From Plasmodiophora brassicae (Eukaryota; Endomyxa; Phytomyxea; Plasmodiophorida; Plasmodiophoridae), in assembly GCA_039704465.1 (NCBI GenBank), contig JASFAU010000019.1, forward strand, positions 186,001 to 250,000: a stretch of DNA of 64,000 nucleotides, in the 5' to 3' direction. Made by a program: the position numbers and the translations under genes. The notes below the pieces were generated by a model. It did no database searches and was not told where the DNA came from. It saw only the letters and a program-made list of their open reading frames with translations. This document shows, piece by piece, positions 1 through 11,093 of this stretch (the stretch's first letter is position 1; each line of letters starts with the position of its first letter).

Positions 1-82
1 TAGTCTCTGAAGTTGAAGAACAACAGCGCGTCGGAGAGCGCAGGGTTCAACGAGATCGGAACTTTTCCGCCAAGCGGACAAA
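1..82. other. Unassigned flank left of copy 1
   Basis: No gene is supported. The sequence does not match the first 25 bases of the copy-1 LTR, so it is either host DNA or another element that replaced the LTR start. Confidence 0.4.
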
Positions 83-241
83 GCCCTGTCGCAGCCAGAG
101 ATACCAAGAACAGCATCTAGGAGAGGCAGCCCTAAGACCAGGGAGAGTCCGTACGGCATGCGGGAAGGCCGGACGGCATGGAGGAGACGGATCAGGAGAT
201 CTGGGAGCGAGGACGCTGAGGTTCTCTATACACGATCTACA
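83..241 (+). repeat. Truncated 5' LTR of copy 1
   Basis: 159 bp matching the 3' LTR from its 26th base to the end (last bases cacgatctaca). The first 25 bases are missing. One visible difference from the 3' LTR is ggacgctgagg here versus ggacactgagg at 18735-18745. Confidence 0.85.
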
Positions 242-3200
242 AAACCGGTTTTAGCGCGATCGACGAGATCCAAAGCACTATGGCACGACGATTGAAGCCC
301 GGGCAGCAGCCAATGGCGGAGGGGCTGGACCCGAGCTCACTGAAGAAGTTGGAGGAGCAGTACACGGACTACTGTCGCATCACGTCGGAGGCGGAGGCGT
401 ACCTGCCGGAGCGAGAACGACGCGGCCCAGTCTCAATCCGGAACTGCTTCACGTTTCATGAACGACAGGCAATTGCGATGGACGAGCTGGGACTCCAGGA
501 CGAGCAGGAGATGACGGACGCTCACCTCGAGGCATGGATGGCCGAGGAGATTGCACAGCTGGGGAGCCGAATGGCGCACAATCTGAAGGCGGCGGAGAAG
601 TTGCTGGCGAACGAACTGGCCATGAACACGAAGCTACCATTCCTGATCGACAGGATCAAGTCGATACGATTCGAGTTGCGGCGTCTGGTGTCCCAAAACG
701 GCCTGGAGTGGATGAACGACGACCAGGCGGGGAGGCGCGTCTTCGGCAAGCTAGTGGTGGATGCCGTCAAGCCGATTCCGCTGCAGAAACACATGGTCGA
801 CTGGGTAGAACGGGATCCAGAAGCGCGCACTGGCGACATCGAGGGCCTGTTCCAGGAAGCCATCTGATACGCGAATTCGGTCGTCGACGTGCTGGGCAAC
901 CCGAGCACATCTGACAAGGAGACGGTCGCACAACTGAGGGCAATCGCGAAGGGCAATGGCGGCAACTACCCTCGCGGTGTTAAGGTCAACAAGCGAGACG
1001 GTCGACGGTCCCCGGAACCCACTCCCAAGCGTCAACGATTCGGTGGCGGATTCCAGCGCAACGGACGCGGTCATGAGCGCGAAGGCCCGAACGGACGACG
1101 CGGAGAAGGTCATGGTCGACACAAGACTGAAGGATCCGGTCGGGACACACCAGGAGGACAGCAAGAAGTCGTACCTGCGGGAGGCGGAAGCCAGCGAAAC
1201 GGAGGACGTAATCGAGAAGATGAGCAGGACGGCAACCGTGACACGTAGAAATCCCCCAAAGGTGGTTGCTTCCGATGCAAGGGCGATCACTACGTGAGCG
1301 ACTGCCCGCAACCGCCGACGGAGGAGGAGCGCCGTGGTAGTGGCAACCGCGGAATAAACGCGGCACGTGTTCGAACGTACGATGGTGATGCAAGCGATGA
1401 CACTCTGAGGGCAACCATCGGGGAGACCACATTCGAGTGCGCTCTGGATTCCGAATGTCGTGGAGGCAACGTCATACCGGCGAACATTGCAGAACGGCTT
1501 GACGATGCAGCTGCGATACAGGAGATTGATCCGATCGAGATTGTCCTGGGTGATGACAAGACCACTGAGGTCTGCTCGAAGGTCCTTGCCGTTCCGATCA
1601 TGAAACTGCACGGCGAACACGGGACATTGACGCTGTACAACATGCGATTCTACATCTCGACGATGATTGCGAAGACGCTGCTCGGAAACCCGATTCTCAC
1701 GGCTATGGGAATTGATCCCAAACAGCAGTTGGAGTCGCTGATGTCAACGAACGATGGGGTCATGCAGTTCGATGCTGACTCGCTCGAGACGGTGGAGAGG
1801 GTGACGGCCAAGATGATCGAACTGAGCGCCAACCACGGATGCAACCCCTACGCGAACAGCCAAGGCGAGCCGACGCGCAGTGAGATCGATCTCGGAAAGG
1901 TTGATCCGTCTGGAATCAGCAAGGCTGTCAACGATATGATCAAGCAGGCTAAGAAGAATGGCATTTCGAGGCAAGGCTTGAGGCGACTGCGGAAGATCTT
2001 GAACAAGCACATGGGCGATTTCCGTACGACGCTGGGGTCTGACCCACCTGTGGACGTGGAACCACTGAGGACGGACCTGAAGGACGGTGCCACACCATAT
2101 CGGTGCAAGCCGCGCATGTACAATCCGAAACAAAAGGAGTTCTTGACGGACATGATACGGATGCTGAAGGACAACGGCCTGATCTTTGCGAACATGAACT
2201 CGAAGTGGGCTAGTCCTGTCCTGATCGTTAAGAAGCCGCACGGGGACGGCTACCGCCTATGCGTCAACCTTCGACAGATGAACCTGCGATCTGAGCCAAC
2301 TGTCTGGCCCATGCCGAACATCGAGGCGGGAGCCCGCAAGCTCGAAGGTATGTCGTGTTTCTTCAGCTTGGATGCCTTCAAGGGCTTCTGGTTGATGCCT
2401 CTGGACAAATCTTGTCAAGTGATGTTTTCATTCATGACAGACGATTCGGTTTGGACACCTACACGAAGCATCCAGGGCGGACTGAACACGGCCCCGCAAT
2501 TCCAAGCAAGGATGGTGAACATCTTCAACGACCTGATGGATCGAATGATGGTCTGGATTGATGATCTGCTGGGATTCGCGAAGACGGAGGCCGAGCTTCT
2601 GGAACTGCTGGTCAACGTATTCGAACGGGCACGCGAAGTCGGACTGAAGTTCAACCCTACGAAATGCACGATCTTCGCCAGGGAGCTGGTCTGGTGCGGG
2701 AAGATCTACTCTGGCAACGGCATTCGACATGACCCGGAACGGATAGCAGCTCTGACAAGCATACCGGAGCCGAAGACGGTTAAAGACCTGCAGCAACTGA
2801 TGTGGGCGGTGGGATGGATGCGCACGAGCATCCCGGACTACCCGTACATCATCGAGCCACTACAGGAGGTCGTTGACCGGGCGAATGAGGAGCTGAAACG
2901 AACGAAGTCCAGTTCTTATGCCTCATTGACGGTGGACGCGATGGACTGGTCTGAACGACAACGAGAAGCATTCGAGAAGCTGCGGGCGGTGCTGGTCGAA
3001 CACGTGCAACTGGCCCACCCCAAGAAGGATTTCCAGACCTGCCTCTTCACGGACGCAAGCGAATTCGCATGGTCGGCGGTCGTGACTCAGATTCCAATGG
3101 AGGACATCGAATTGCCGATCAGTGAGCAACGACATGAACCGCTGGCGTTCTACGGGAAACGCTTCGACAACACGCAGCTACGGTGGCCTATCATCGAGAA

Positions 3201-3416
3201 AGAGGCAGCGGCGATCGTCCAGGCGACTACGCGAGGCGATTTCTTGCTGCAAACCGGACGTGAGTTCCTGCTGTACTGCGATCATCGGAATCTACGCTAC
3301 ATCTTCATCAACAACATGGAGATGAAGAAGCACACAGTCGCAAAGCTGGAGCGGTGGTCTGTTCATCTGCAAGGATTCCGATACAAGATGGTGGACATCA
3401 GCGGGGAGGACAATGC

Positions 3417-3600
3417 TGAGAAAGACAATAATGGAGTGGATGTATTACGTACGGCGTGTGCGGCGGACGTTACAGTGGCGACGTAGTCGCCGACGGTGTA
3501 ACGGTTGCCAACGCCGGCGGGCACGGAGTCGCGGAGTGCGTGACGGCGTTCACGTGCTGCAGGCATGTGCTGCTGGTCGTAGTGGAGACGTTGTTCGACA
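3417..3600 (-). mobile_element. Solo LTR A (diverged TRIM-family LTR)
   Basis: 184 bp starting TGAG and ending GACA, flanked by 5-bp direct repeats AATGC (3412-3416 and 3601-3605). Removing it and one repeat restores the RNase H frame seen in copies 2 and 3. Ends and several internal blocks resemble the 195-bp LTR of the TRIM at 6384 in reverse orientation, at clearly lower identity. Orientation is given relative to the TRIM. Confidence 0.8.
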
Positions 3601-4357
3601 AATGCGTGGGCAGATCTACTGACGCGATGGGGCGCGGGTCGAATCGCGCTTACGTGTCGGGCAACTCGAGTCATGTCCATGGAAGACCTGCGAGTAACCC
3701 CCATGGCGCACGACGGATTCGAATGGCCTCGTGAAGCCGACATACGACAATCCCAGAAGCTGCTGACCGACGACGAGAAGGCAGCATTCAAGGCGCAATG
3801 GGATGATCGCGACAAACTGTGGAAATCTGACTCTGGACAGGTGTTAATTCCAAGCCATGACGACGCAGAGACGTTACGACTACGGATCCTGGTCGTGGCG
3901 CACTGCGGCAGCGCTATGCATCGTGGCGGGACAACCACCAAAGAAGCGGTCATGAGACGATTCCGCTGGACTGGAGTGGAGGAGAACGTGCAACAAATGT
4001 GCGATCAGTGCCTGCACTGCGTCACCACTCGAGGAGGAGAACGGGTTCCGCGGCCGCTGGGTCAGGCTGTTCACGGTCACGAAAGGTTTCAGGGCTGCAT
4101 ATGGACTACATGTACGTCGAGCCGGTTCGCGGAGCGGACCACGACTACAAGTACATATTGCTGCTCAAGGACGACTTCTCGGGACTCGTCCGCCTGATTC
4201 CTTGCACGAACGCGACGGCCCGGACTGCAGCTGATTCCCTGATGGCGTGGATCGCTGACTTCGGGACGCCAGAGATCCTGGTTACCGATGGCGGTTCACA
4301 TTTCACCGCTGAGGTGATGGAGGATTTGTGTCGGCTACGTCACTTTGCGCATCACAT

Positions 4358-4552
4358 TGTGAAGACGATAACGAAGTGATTTATTCCGACCGACATCGGC
4401 GCGAGACGGTGGCGATGTAACGCTGTGTAACAGGGGCTTGCCAAGCCGTTACCGACAACGGCGTCAGTGGCGGAGCCTCTGCCGAGGACGTTACGCAGTC
4501 GCGCACTGTCACGGTGTCACCGTGTGCCGGTGGTACGACATGATCCTCGACA
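4358..4552 (-). mobile_element. Solo LTR B (TRIM family)
   Basis: 195 bp, starts TGTGAAGACG and ends CTCGACA, flanked by 5-bp direct repeats CACAT (4353-4357, 4553-4557). Excision in silico restores the integrase frame before the GTVERAN motif. It is a close reverse-complement match to the TRIM LTRs at 6384 and 7125. Confidence 0.88.
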
Positions 4553-5494
4553 CACATCACGTTGGCGTACTGTCCATGGTCGAATGGAACGGTCGAACGG
4601 GCGAATGGAACGGTCGTGGAAATGATGAGGAGCCTACTGAATGAGAACCAGATCGACACCCACAATTGGCCATACGCATGTCAGCTGGTGCAGCATGCCA
4701 TGGACTATACGCCTTCAAGGCGTCGTGGAGGTCATGCACCGGTGACGGCGGCGTTTGGCATCCAACCGGAGAATCCTCTAGACCTGATCTGGGACTTGAA
4801 GGCTAGCGATTGGCGACCTGTGAATCCTGCGACCAGTACTCAGCACATCGAGAAAATGAAGGACGATTTCGACAACATACACAAGGATGTCGAGATGGGC
4901 AAAGAGAAGCGGCATCGAGCCAATGTCCAGCAGCACAACAGGCAGCTACGTCCTGGAGACGATGAAGCATTCATTCCAGGCGACTACGTCTTGTGCACAC
5001 GACCGAACATGGGCCCGGGGAACAAACTGATCGCCAAGTGGAATGGCCCGTTCCGTGTGCTGCAGCGACTGAACGATCAAGTGTACTTGCTGTACGATCC
5101 TCTTCACGAGAAGGAGTTTCGGGCACACATCCAACGGATCAGACGATACGCTGATGGGAAGTTGAACATGACGGCGACGATGAAGAAGCATCTTCAGCAC
5201 TCGAATCATAGGCTCTTGGTGGAGAATCTAGCTGACTGCCGATACAATGCGAGCGAGAAGTGAATCGAAATCAAAGTGCTCTGGGAAGGATTCGAGGAAT
5301 CGGACGCCACATGGGAACCGGCGAACATCACAATCGAGGACGTGCCGACGATGGCTCGTGATCTGTATGACCGACTGGGAACACCCTCAGGCGGAGGAGT
5401 TGCGAACACTGTTGAACTCGGCGGCGACGAACGGGAATCGCCAGCCTGCCTCGAAACGACGTCAAGCAAAAGGAGCGCGACGTCAGAGGACTAA

Positions 5495-6383
5495 ACGACA
5501 ACGGAATTGACGATATGATGATGGACCGGCTGGAACATGGTAAAGTAGCTGGTCGAAGGTTGCTAACTATACATAGGCAACGAGGAACACCGACGCGAGA
5601 ACGGAAAGGACGTCGATCGGACGCACGATGCGCGGAGCACCTGCGTGGGCACGGGGCCCAAACCACTGGGCACGGGACTCATTCTGGGAACATTCAGCAA
5701 ATTGGCCACTGAATGGGATCATGTACCAAATGGAAACCAACGGTACGGAACTCGCATATGCATGGGGAAACACTCCACCACAGTCGGATCCTAAAGATTG
5801 GACTTCGGCTAACCCTGGTAGTCAAACGGACGCCAGTCATCGGACTCCTAAAGATTGGGCTTCGGTGAACCGATATCGGATGGGAACGGAACTAACTACG
5901 GATGCACATGGCTGGACGCGGTGTGGGTCTTCGTGGTGGTTGCGAGCGGAACTTACTGGACGCAGTAGTGAGCTCACAACCGGCGCTGATGTAGTGTGTT
6001 GGACGCAACTCACAGAATCAGTGCATGGGGAACGGGAACTGGAATTGGATGGAACTGGGTGCGAATTGGGAACTGAGGGAATTGGAAATGGTGCCTTAAT
6101 GTCGGCGTATGACTTGTCGTACACCACATGGGGACGGTTGGATGGATCACTGGGAAATATGGAACGTTTGGTGACTCGCTGGAGTGATTTGGAATGGATG
6201 GGTGCCTGGAACGAGGTGACCACCTCCCACGTGGGGGTGGATGTCGTCAGTATGGCTGAGAACTGTCACTATGCTGACAACTCCGTCCTTATCGCGATGA
6301 GTCTAATCTCAAGAAACGGGCGTGACCAATCTGAACGCGCACACGAACCAAGTAACGCCTACGTGTCGCACGAATGCAGCAAC
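5495..6383 (+). other. 3' non-coding part of copy 1
   Basis: Lies between the chromodomain and the TRIM. A 263-codon open frame runs through it, but it enters the TRIM LTR and resembles no family. Copies 2 and 3 have a non-coding region at the same place. It contains a direct repeat around cctaaagattgg (near 5790 and 5850). I read it as 3' untranslated sequence. Confidence 0.55.
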
Positions 6384-6578
6384 TGTCGAGGACAATGTCG
6401 TACCACCGACACACGGTGACCCTGTGACTGTGCGCGACTGCGTAACGTCCACGGCAGAGGCTCCGCCAATGTCGCCGTGGTCGGTAACGGCTTGGCGAGC
6501 CCTGTTACACAGCGTTACGTCGCCATCGTCTCGCGCCGATGTCGGTCGGAATAAATCACTTCGTTATTGTCTTCCTTA
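6384..6578 (+). repeat. TRIM 5' LTR
   Basis: 195 bp, identical by eye to 7125-7319. The following bases (gattaacag) are not an obvious tRNA primer-binding site. Confidence 0.9.
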
Positions 6579-7114
6579 GATTAACAGTCGTACGCGTTCT
6601 ACGCGCTTCGAGGCGGCGAGCCCACCGGCGCCCCGCGCGCCGGTGCCATCCAGTGCCAGTCCCGCGTCACTGCGTCTCTGCCCTGACACTGTTTCTGCAC
6701 AACGCGCCACGAACGCCCGCTCTAGTCCGCGCCACGCGCCAGAGAGCCAAGGCAGATCGCGCCAGCAAGACAGGCCGTCATTTCGGGAACCCAGAACCAG
6801 TACAGGGACGTAAGCGCCAGGCGTACGCCGGTCGTACGGGCATCAATCGCTGGCCCCAACCTCTTCACGACATAACGTATCGGCGTTGGTGTCGTCCTGA
6901 GCCAAGTCCGCCACTCTGCGTCGTCACTGTCGACTCCGCCCCAGCATACCGCGCCATTCGTGTCAACTCTAGCTACGCCACGATCCGTCTCGTGTCGCGT
7001 CAACGAGCCAAGGCATACGAGCACGTGCAAGGCCGTGTTGTCTGTGATCCAGAGCCAAAGTTCCAGCCGGGACACGTCCGTTCGACCGTCTTCCGCATGC
7101 AACCGCGTGCCGTT

Positions 7115-7124
7115 GGAGGGGGCG
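7115..7124 (+). promoter_or_regulatory. Polypurine tract of the TRIM
   Basis: The run ggagggggcg abuts the 3' LTR, the position where plus-strand synthesis is primed in LTR elements. Confidence 0.7.
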
Positions 7125-7319
7125 TGTCGAGGACAATGTCGTACCACCGACACACGGTGACCCTGTGACTGTGCGCGACTGCGTAACGTCCACGGCAGAG
7201 GCTCCGCCAATGTCGCCGTGGTCGGTAACGGCTTGGCGAGCCCTGTTACACAGCGTTACGTCGCCATCGTCTCGCGCCGATGTCGGTCGGAATAAATCAC
7301 TTCGTTATTGTCTTCCTTA
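7125..7319 (+). repeat. TRIM 3' LTR
   Basis: 195 bp, identical by eye to the 5' LTR, followed by the GCAAC target duplication. Confidence 0.9.
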
Positions 7320-7429
7320 GCAACGAGCCTACGTATCTCTACGTCTGCATCCAGGTCATGTTCGGAAAAGGGCAGTGTAGACGGTGGAGCAGTGCAGCAT
7401 GCCCTGTCGCAGCCAGAGATACACAGGCA

Positions 7430-7600
7430 GCATATCGGCTACAGCGGGGATACAAATTTGCGAAGGAGCTACAAATCGGCTACATCAGTGGACACATTGG
7501 TGATACATTCTTCCGCCTGCCCACGGACTGCGCTGATGGGGATACAAATGTGCTACAAGCCTTCAGCACCGCGCTTGAACGTACAACCAAACATCGTTTA
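7430..7600. repeat. Left subterminal repeats of the CACTA element
   Basis: Several copies of cggctaca, gctacaaa and gatacaaat in about 150 bp. Weaker than the right-hand array. Confidence 0.6.
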
Positions 7601-7938
7601 CTTATCCACTCGTAGAGCATGCAACGGACGACGCCACAATCGCATTGGCCCTCGGCAGCACACAGACAAAGCTGGCGCGCATGTTCGACCCACTGTGCGA
7701 GATCGTCTCTGGAATTTCGTGGGCACCAAGACGACGTTCGCCGGAACCCACTGATTGATCGGGAAGAACGGCGACAGTTCACGTCCGGACGCCAAGCCAT
7801 CCCCGGTAATATATCGTGGCAACTTTAACTCGACGCGCCGATTCCCAACTAGCAGTTTCTTGGGACGTACATCCTCCACCAACTGTGTAAATGACCGGAT
7901 TCAAATGCAGACACTTGGGTAACAGCAGTTTCTCCCAA
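7600..7938. other. CACTA interior without a supported gene
   Basis: Short open frames on both strands lack start context or family resemblance. I see nothing further. Confidence 0.4.
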
Positions 7939-9574
7939 TTACCGTTGACAGATGAACACGTTGAACGGCGGGCCGCCAGGGAATTCGAATTGACCAATCG
8001 CTTCGATCTGGCCGGTGTAATGTTCGTCTCCTGATATCGTGTAGACCAGGTCATTCTGGCTCCCTGGAAACGTGCGATCCAGCCGCGTCGTCCTCCATAA
8101 CACATTACCTAAAGCAAAGTAAGGACAACGTTGTGAAAGGCGCTGATGCAGCGGGTTCGTACCATAATACGCCCGGTGATACACTTTGACTTTCGTGGGA
8201 AGCAACCGCCGACCGAAGTTGGTTAAACACCACTCGTCAAAGGCGTCGACGTCGCGGAACATGTCAACGTACTCGCGTACAGAGTGACCGACGTCGTGCG
8301 CAAACTGATGACATGCATCACGGTACTCGTCGAAGTATGGAAGAGCATGGGCAGTGCGCCATTCCTGACTGCCGTACATACGGCGGTGCAGCCAAGCCCG
8401 ATCGTGTCTCGACAGTAGCAGGTCGCTGGCGGGTTGGTCCACAGGTAACGCCAACACGAGCCCGTTCTGATCCTGCTCGTCGACCTCTTCTGCATCTCCG
8501 AACGTAAACCGGTTCCCGGTTTGCGTTGGGAAACAATCGGCAGTCAGCCCTGACAAAGTGCTCGGTAAATAACTCAATGATGACAATAACCTGGTGCTGT
8601 TCTCTTACCGGTTCCTCGCTGTCGCCGACATCACCTGGAACGCTTGTACGATGTTACGCGCGAACCCGATCGTCGCGGATAACGCGCGTTTCACGTAGTG
8701 CATCCATCGCTCCACGTAGTAATTCCAGACAAATCCCTTGATTGGGCCGAACTGTTTAACGATATCAGGGATGTGCATTATGGAATGGGCCTACGACCAG
8801 CCGTCAACACAATCAAAGCACTCGTGTGAAGCATTTCTTACTGATATGGTCATCATGGTCGCTGGCCCTAAATACTCCATCTCAGCGAGAGCGGCGCGAA
8901 ATTCCAAAACGATATTGTCAAGGGCAGACTTGGGAAATGCCTTTGACAAAAGGAGGTTTGCGCAGTGAAGAAAGGTAAAGAATGCCGACCAGAAACGCCT
9001 GCAATGCAACCGTGCGTGTTACCTCAGCGATAGATTCCCCAGCGCACTGCAACTTTGCCAGCTTCGCCGTAGAATGAATAACTTGAGACATGCGAGTAAA
9101 CGCGGCGTCGGACAGGGAGGACTTGCACATCTCGTCGAGGACGAAGAAAGTCTGCTGCCGACCACTGCTAGGCTTAGCAGAGGGCCTGACAAACCCGGGA
9201 ATGCGGGCTTTCAGCAGCGCCGCTAGTGCTTCGGAGCACTCGACTAGACATTCATCAGCATCGGGCGGAAGGGCTTCCCCGACATCAAAATCGACATTGG
9301 ATATGTTCGATTCAGCATCATAGGTAGCATGCATCTTGGCGGCGCCCGCTGATGCATGGTCGGAGTCATACGACGAATCGGAAACAGATGAATCGGAATC
9401 CTCGGGCGAATGATCGACGACAGGAGTGTCGACGATGGGCACTGGAGACGATGGACTAGTGCTGTCCGATGGTGGAATCGAACTGGCCGCATCCGTTCGT
9501 GCAGCCTTCCTGGCACGAAGAACACGTGGGGTCAGAAGCATGTCGGTGCAGCGAGGCGACACAGGTTGCGGCAA
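7939..9574 (-). pseudogene. Tnp2-like CACTA transposase remnant (DUF4218)
   Basis: The N-terminal frame (9574-8918) has a Ser/Asp-rich acidic stretch and no recognised domain. The next segment, read after removing a 51-nt GTAAG...TAG intron (8791-8841), contains HSIMHIPDIVKQFGPIKGF, then VERWMHYVKR. This is the DUF4218 pattern found near the C-terminus of plant and fungal Tnp2 transposases. The frame continues from about 8549 to 7939, but its join near 8600 does not keep frame with the obvious GTAAG site, so it is broken or spliced differently. The catalytic core was not found, consistent with internal deletion. Confidence 0.62.
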
Positions 9575-9659
9575 GTGACAAGTCCGAGGAAGCCGACAAC
9601 TCTGGCGCGTACACCCAGCGGCGGACCGCAGGCGTAAACGTCGAGACCGTTATGTACAA

Positions 9660-10360
9660 ATGTAATACGAAATAGAATCTGACGTGGGTACGTTAGGGTA
9701 AGCAGATACTTATTGTTATTCCTGCTCAAATCGTGGAATACGGAAGCCTTGTGACGAGAAGTCGTAGTGAGCGGCGTTTTGCAAGATTCAGTGCGGCCGG
9801 CTCGGGAGAGGGGACCGGCTCGGGAGAGGGGTGCTGCATGATGAAGGCTGCGCAAACCCCCACGCAGTGAACTCGACCCAGTCACAGTCCGATCCGGGCT
9901 GCTCATTCGTGACGTGCGCCCACAACCACTCGAAGTGATATTGGGCGGTGTAGGTCGAGATGGCGCGACGAAGACGAGCATCGTCGAGGTACAAGTACGT
10001 CGTCGGCCCTTTTGTCAGGTATCTGACTGTTGCCATTCGAACACAGACCTTCACGGGAAGCCCGTTCAGAGACTGAACGGTCAACGTCGCCCAGTCCTGG
10101 CCCTACTCGTGATCCGTTTTCGGGCAGGAGGAAAGAACCCTTGCCACAGGGGCCGATTGCGGAATACCTGTCACAGGAGAATGTCAGGGCAGCAATGACG
10201 CCCCAGAGCAACGCGCTGCGGAGCGATATGAAAACTCTGTGTGCCGCGTAGGTCAGGCATGGTTTGATATGACCTTATACAATCTGACGAAACCGTGGTT
10301 GTATAGCTATTACAGTGACGAGTATTTGCTGTCGATGGCGGACAGAAGAAGCCCACCACG
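9660..10360 (-). other. CACTA interior, weak open frames
   Basis: A minus-strand frame (10084-9788, 98 codons) reads plausibly like protein, including a stretch with WLWAHV, but has no recognised motif and no convincing start. It may be part of the transposon gene or captured sequence. Confidence 0.25.
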
Positions 10361-10568
10361 ATGAAAATTCACAACGATTTGAAGGACTGGCTGAGGCATC
10401 GCGATGATCTCAATGAAGAGGATGTCGACCAGTACTCCTACAATCATACGAATCTTAGTAAGTGTGTATTTCCATGTAAACACCACTGTTTGAATGTGTC
10501 AACTGCTCGTAGTGATCAAAACTGAGATTGCGAGGCGCCGAGATGATCTGGGGATTGTGACGTCCTAA
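10361..10568 (+). CDS. Small two-exon gene inside the CACTA element, unrecognised
   Basis: Exon 1 10361-10457, intron 10458-10512 (55 nt, GTAAGTG...TAG), exon 2 10513-10568 ending TAA. The product of about 50 residues is charged and helical-looking (DLKDWLRHRDDL near the start, EIARRRDDL near the end). The frame is open upstream to a stop at about 10317, so an earlier exon is possible. I do not recognise it. Its intron size matches real genes in this window. It could be an accessory gene of the CACTA element or captured host sequence. Confidence 0.4.
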
Positions 10569-10840
10569 CGGTGATGGTTTATCGAACCGTGTACGTAGTC
10601 GTCTGTGTCCTCGACCTGCAGCTCCCACGGACGCCGTGCGGACGCCGTGCGGACTCCGTGCGGACTTCGTGCATGTCCGTCATTCTTAGGGCGGCCAGCC
10701 GGATCACAGCTATTCTTGTCTTATAGCTTGGAGCCGGCACAGGATACGCCATCACCAAGAGGGATCTCAGGTGCGTCGTAAGAATCGAAAAGGCCCAATT
10801 GTGGCGCAGAATCCAGATTCAAAGAAATTCACGTTCATCG
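10569..10840 (+). other. Interval up to the copy-2 insertion
   Basis: Contains a short tandem motif ggacgccgtgcggac (10630-10670) and, from about 10771, the left half of the open frame broken by copy 2 (see 17357-17484). Confidence 0.4.
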
Positions 10841-11030
10841 TGTAGAGCGGGGCTCTATATTTAGCGTATCGTGCCCGACCTCAAGATGCTGCTGTCCTGA
10901 GGAGAAGGGTCCTGCTGTCCTGAGGAAAAGGGGGCCTGCACGGATTTAGCTCCACTGTGATGGCATGGCCGACGCCGTGGATGGGATGGATGATAAAGTG
11001 ATTGGGGATATTGGCTCGAGACTGACTACA
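10841..11030 (+). repeat. Copy 2 5' LTR
   Basis: 190 bp, differing from the 3' LTR by a single a/c at gcgt(a/c)tcg. Confidence 0.93.
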
Positions 11031-11093
11031 GTGCGCACTCTGTCTGATCCCACACGTCTGACTTCGTCCCGCACCACGTCGAGACGCTGCGCC

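Larger units (their letters stand above)
280..5494 (+). pseudogene. gag-pol of copy 1 (broken)
   Basis: A single-frame gag-pol. Gag begins at 280, has an in-frame TGA at 865-867 and TAG at 1246-1248, then a zinc knuckle near 1265-1305 with spacing CX2CX3HX4C. The protease site reads DSE instead of DSG. The RT motif is WIDD near 2557-2568, followed by RNase H. A solo LTR cuts the end of RNase H at 3417. The integrase zinc finger (H-H-C-C, 3900-4020) follows, then a 1-nt frameshift near 4095, the D-D part of the catalytic triad, a second solo LTR at 4358, the catalytic Glu in GTVERAN, and a chromodomain (about 5210-5400) split by an in-frame TGA at 5261-5263. Copies 2 and 3 show the undamaged reading frame. 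Non-functional. Confidence 0.92.
6384..7319 (+). mobile_element. TRIM (terminal-repeat retrotransposon in miniature)
   Basis: A complete 936-bp non-autonomous LTR element: two 195-bp LTRs identical by eye (6384-6578, 7125-7319), a 546-bp internal region, a purine tract ggagggggcg (7115-7124) directly before the 3' LTR, and a 5-bp target duplication GCAAC (6379-6383, 7320-7324). LTRs start TGTCGAGG and end CTTCCTTA. No RT, integrase or gag motif is present. A 209-codon frame crosses LTR and internal region, but I see no recognisable domain in it. Copying must rely on enzymes from an unidentified autonomous partner. LTR identity implies recent insertion into copy 1. Confidence 0.9.

Noticed and set aside
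5628..6419. 263-codon open frame as an extra retroelement gene
   Set aside because: It runs into the independently inserted TRIM LTR, has biased composition, and copies 2 and 3 lack it.
6539..7168. 209-codon frame as a TRIM-encoded protein
   Set aside because: It starts in one LTR and ends in the other, has Arg/Pro-rich chance composition and no domain; TRIMs are non-coding.
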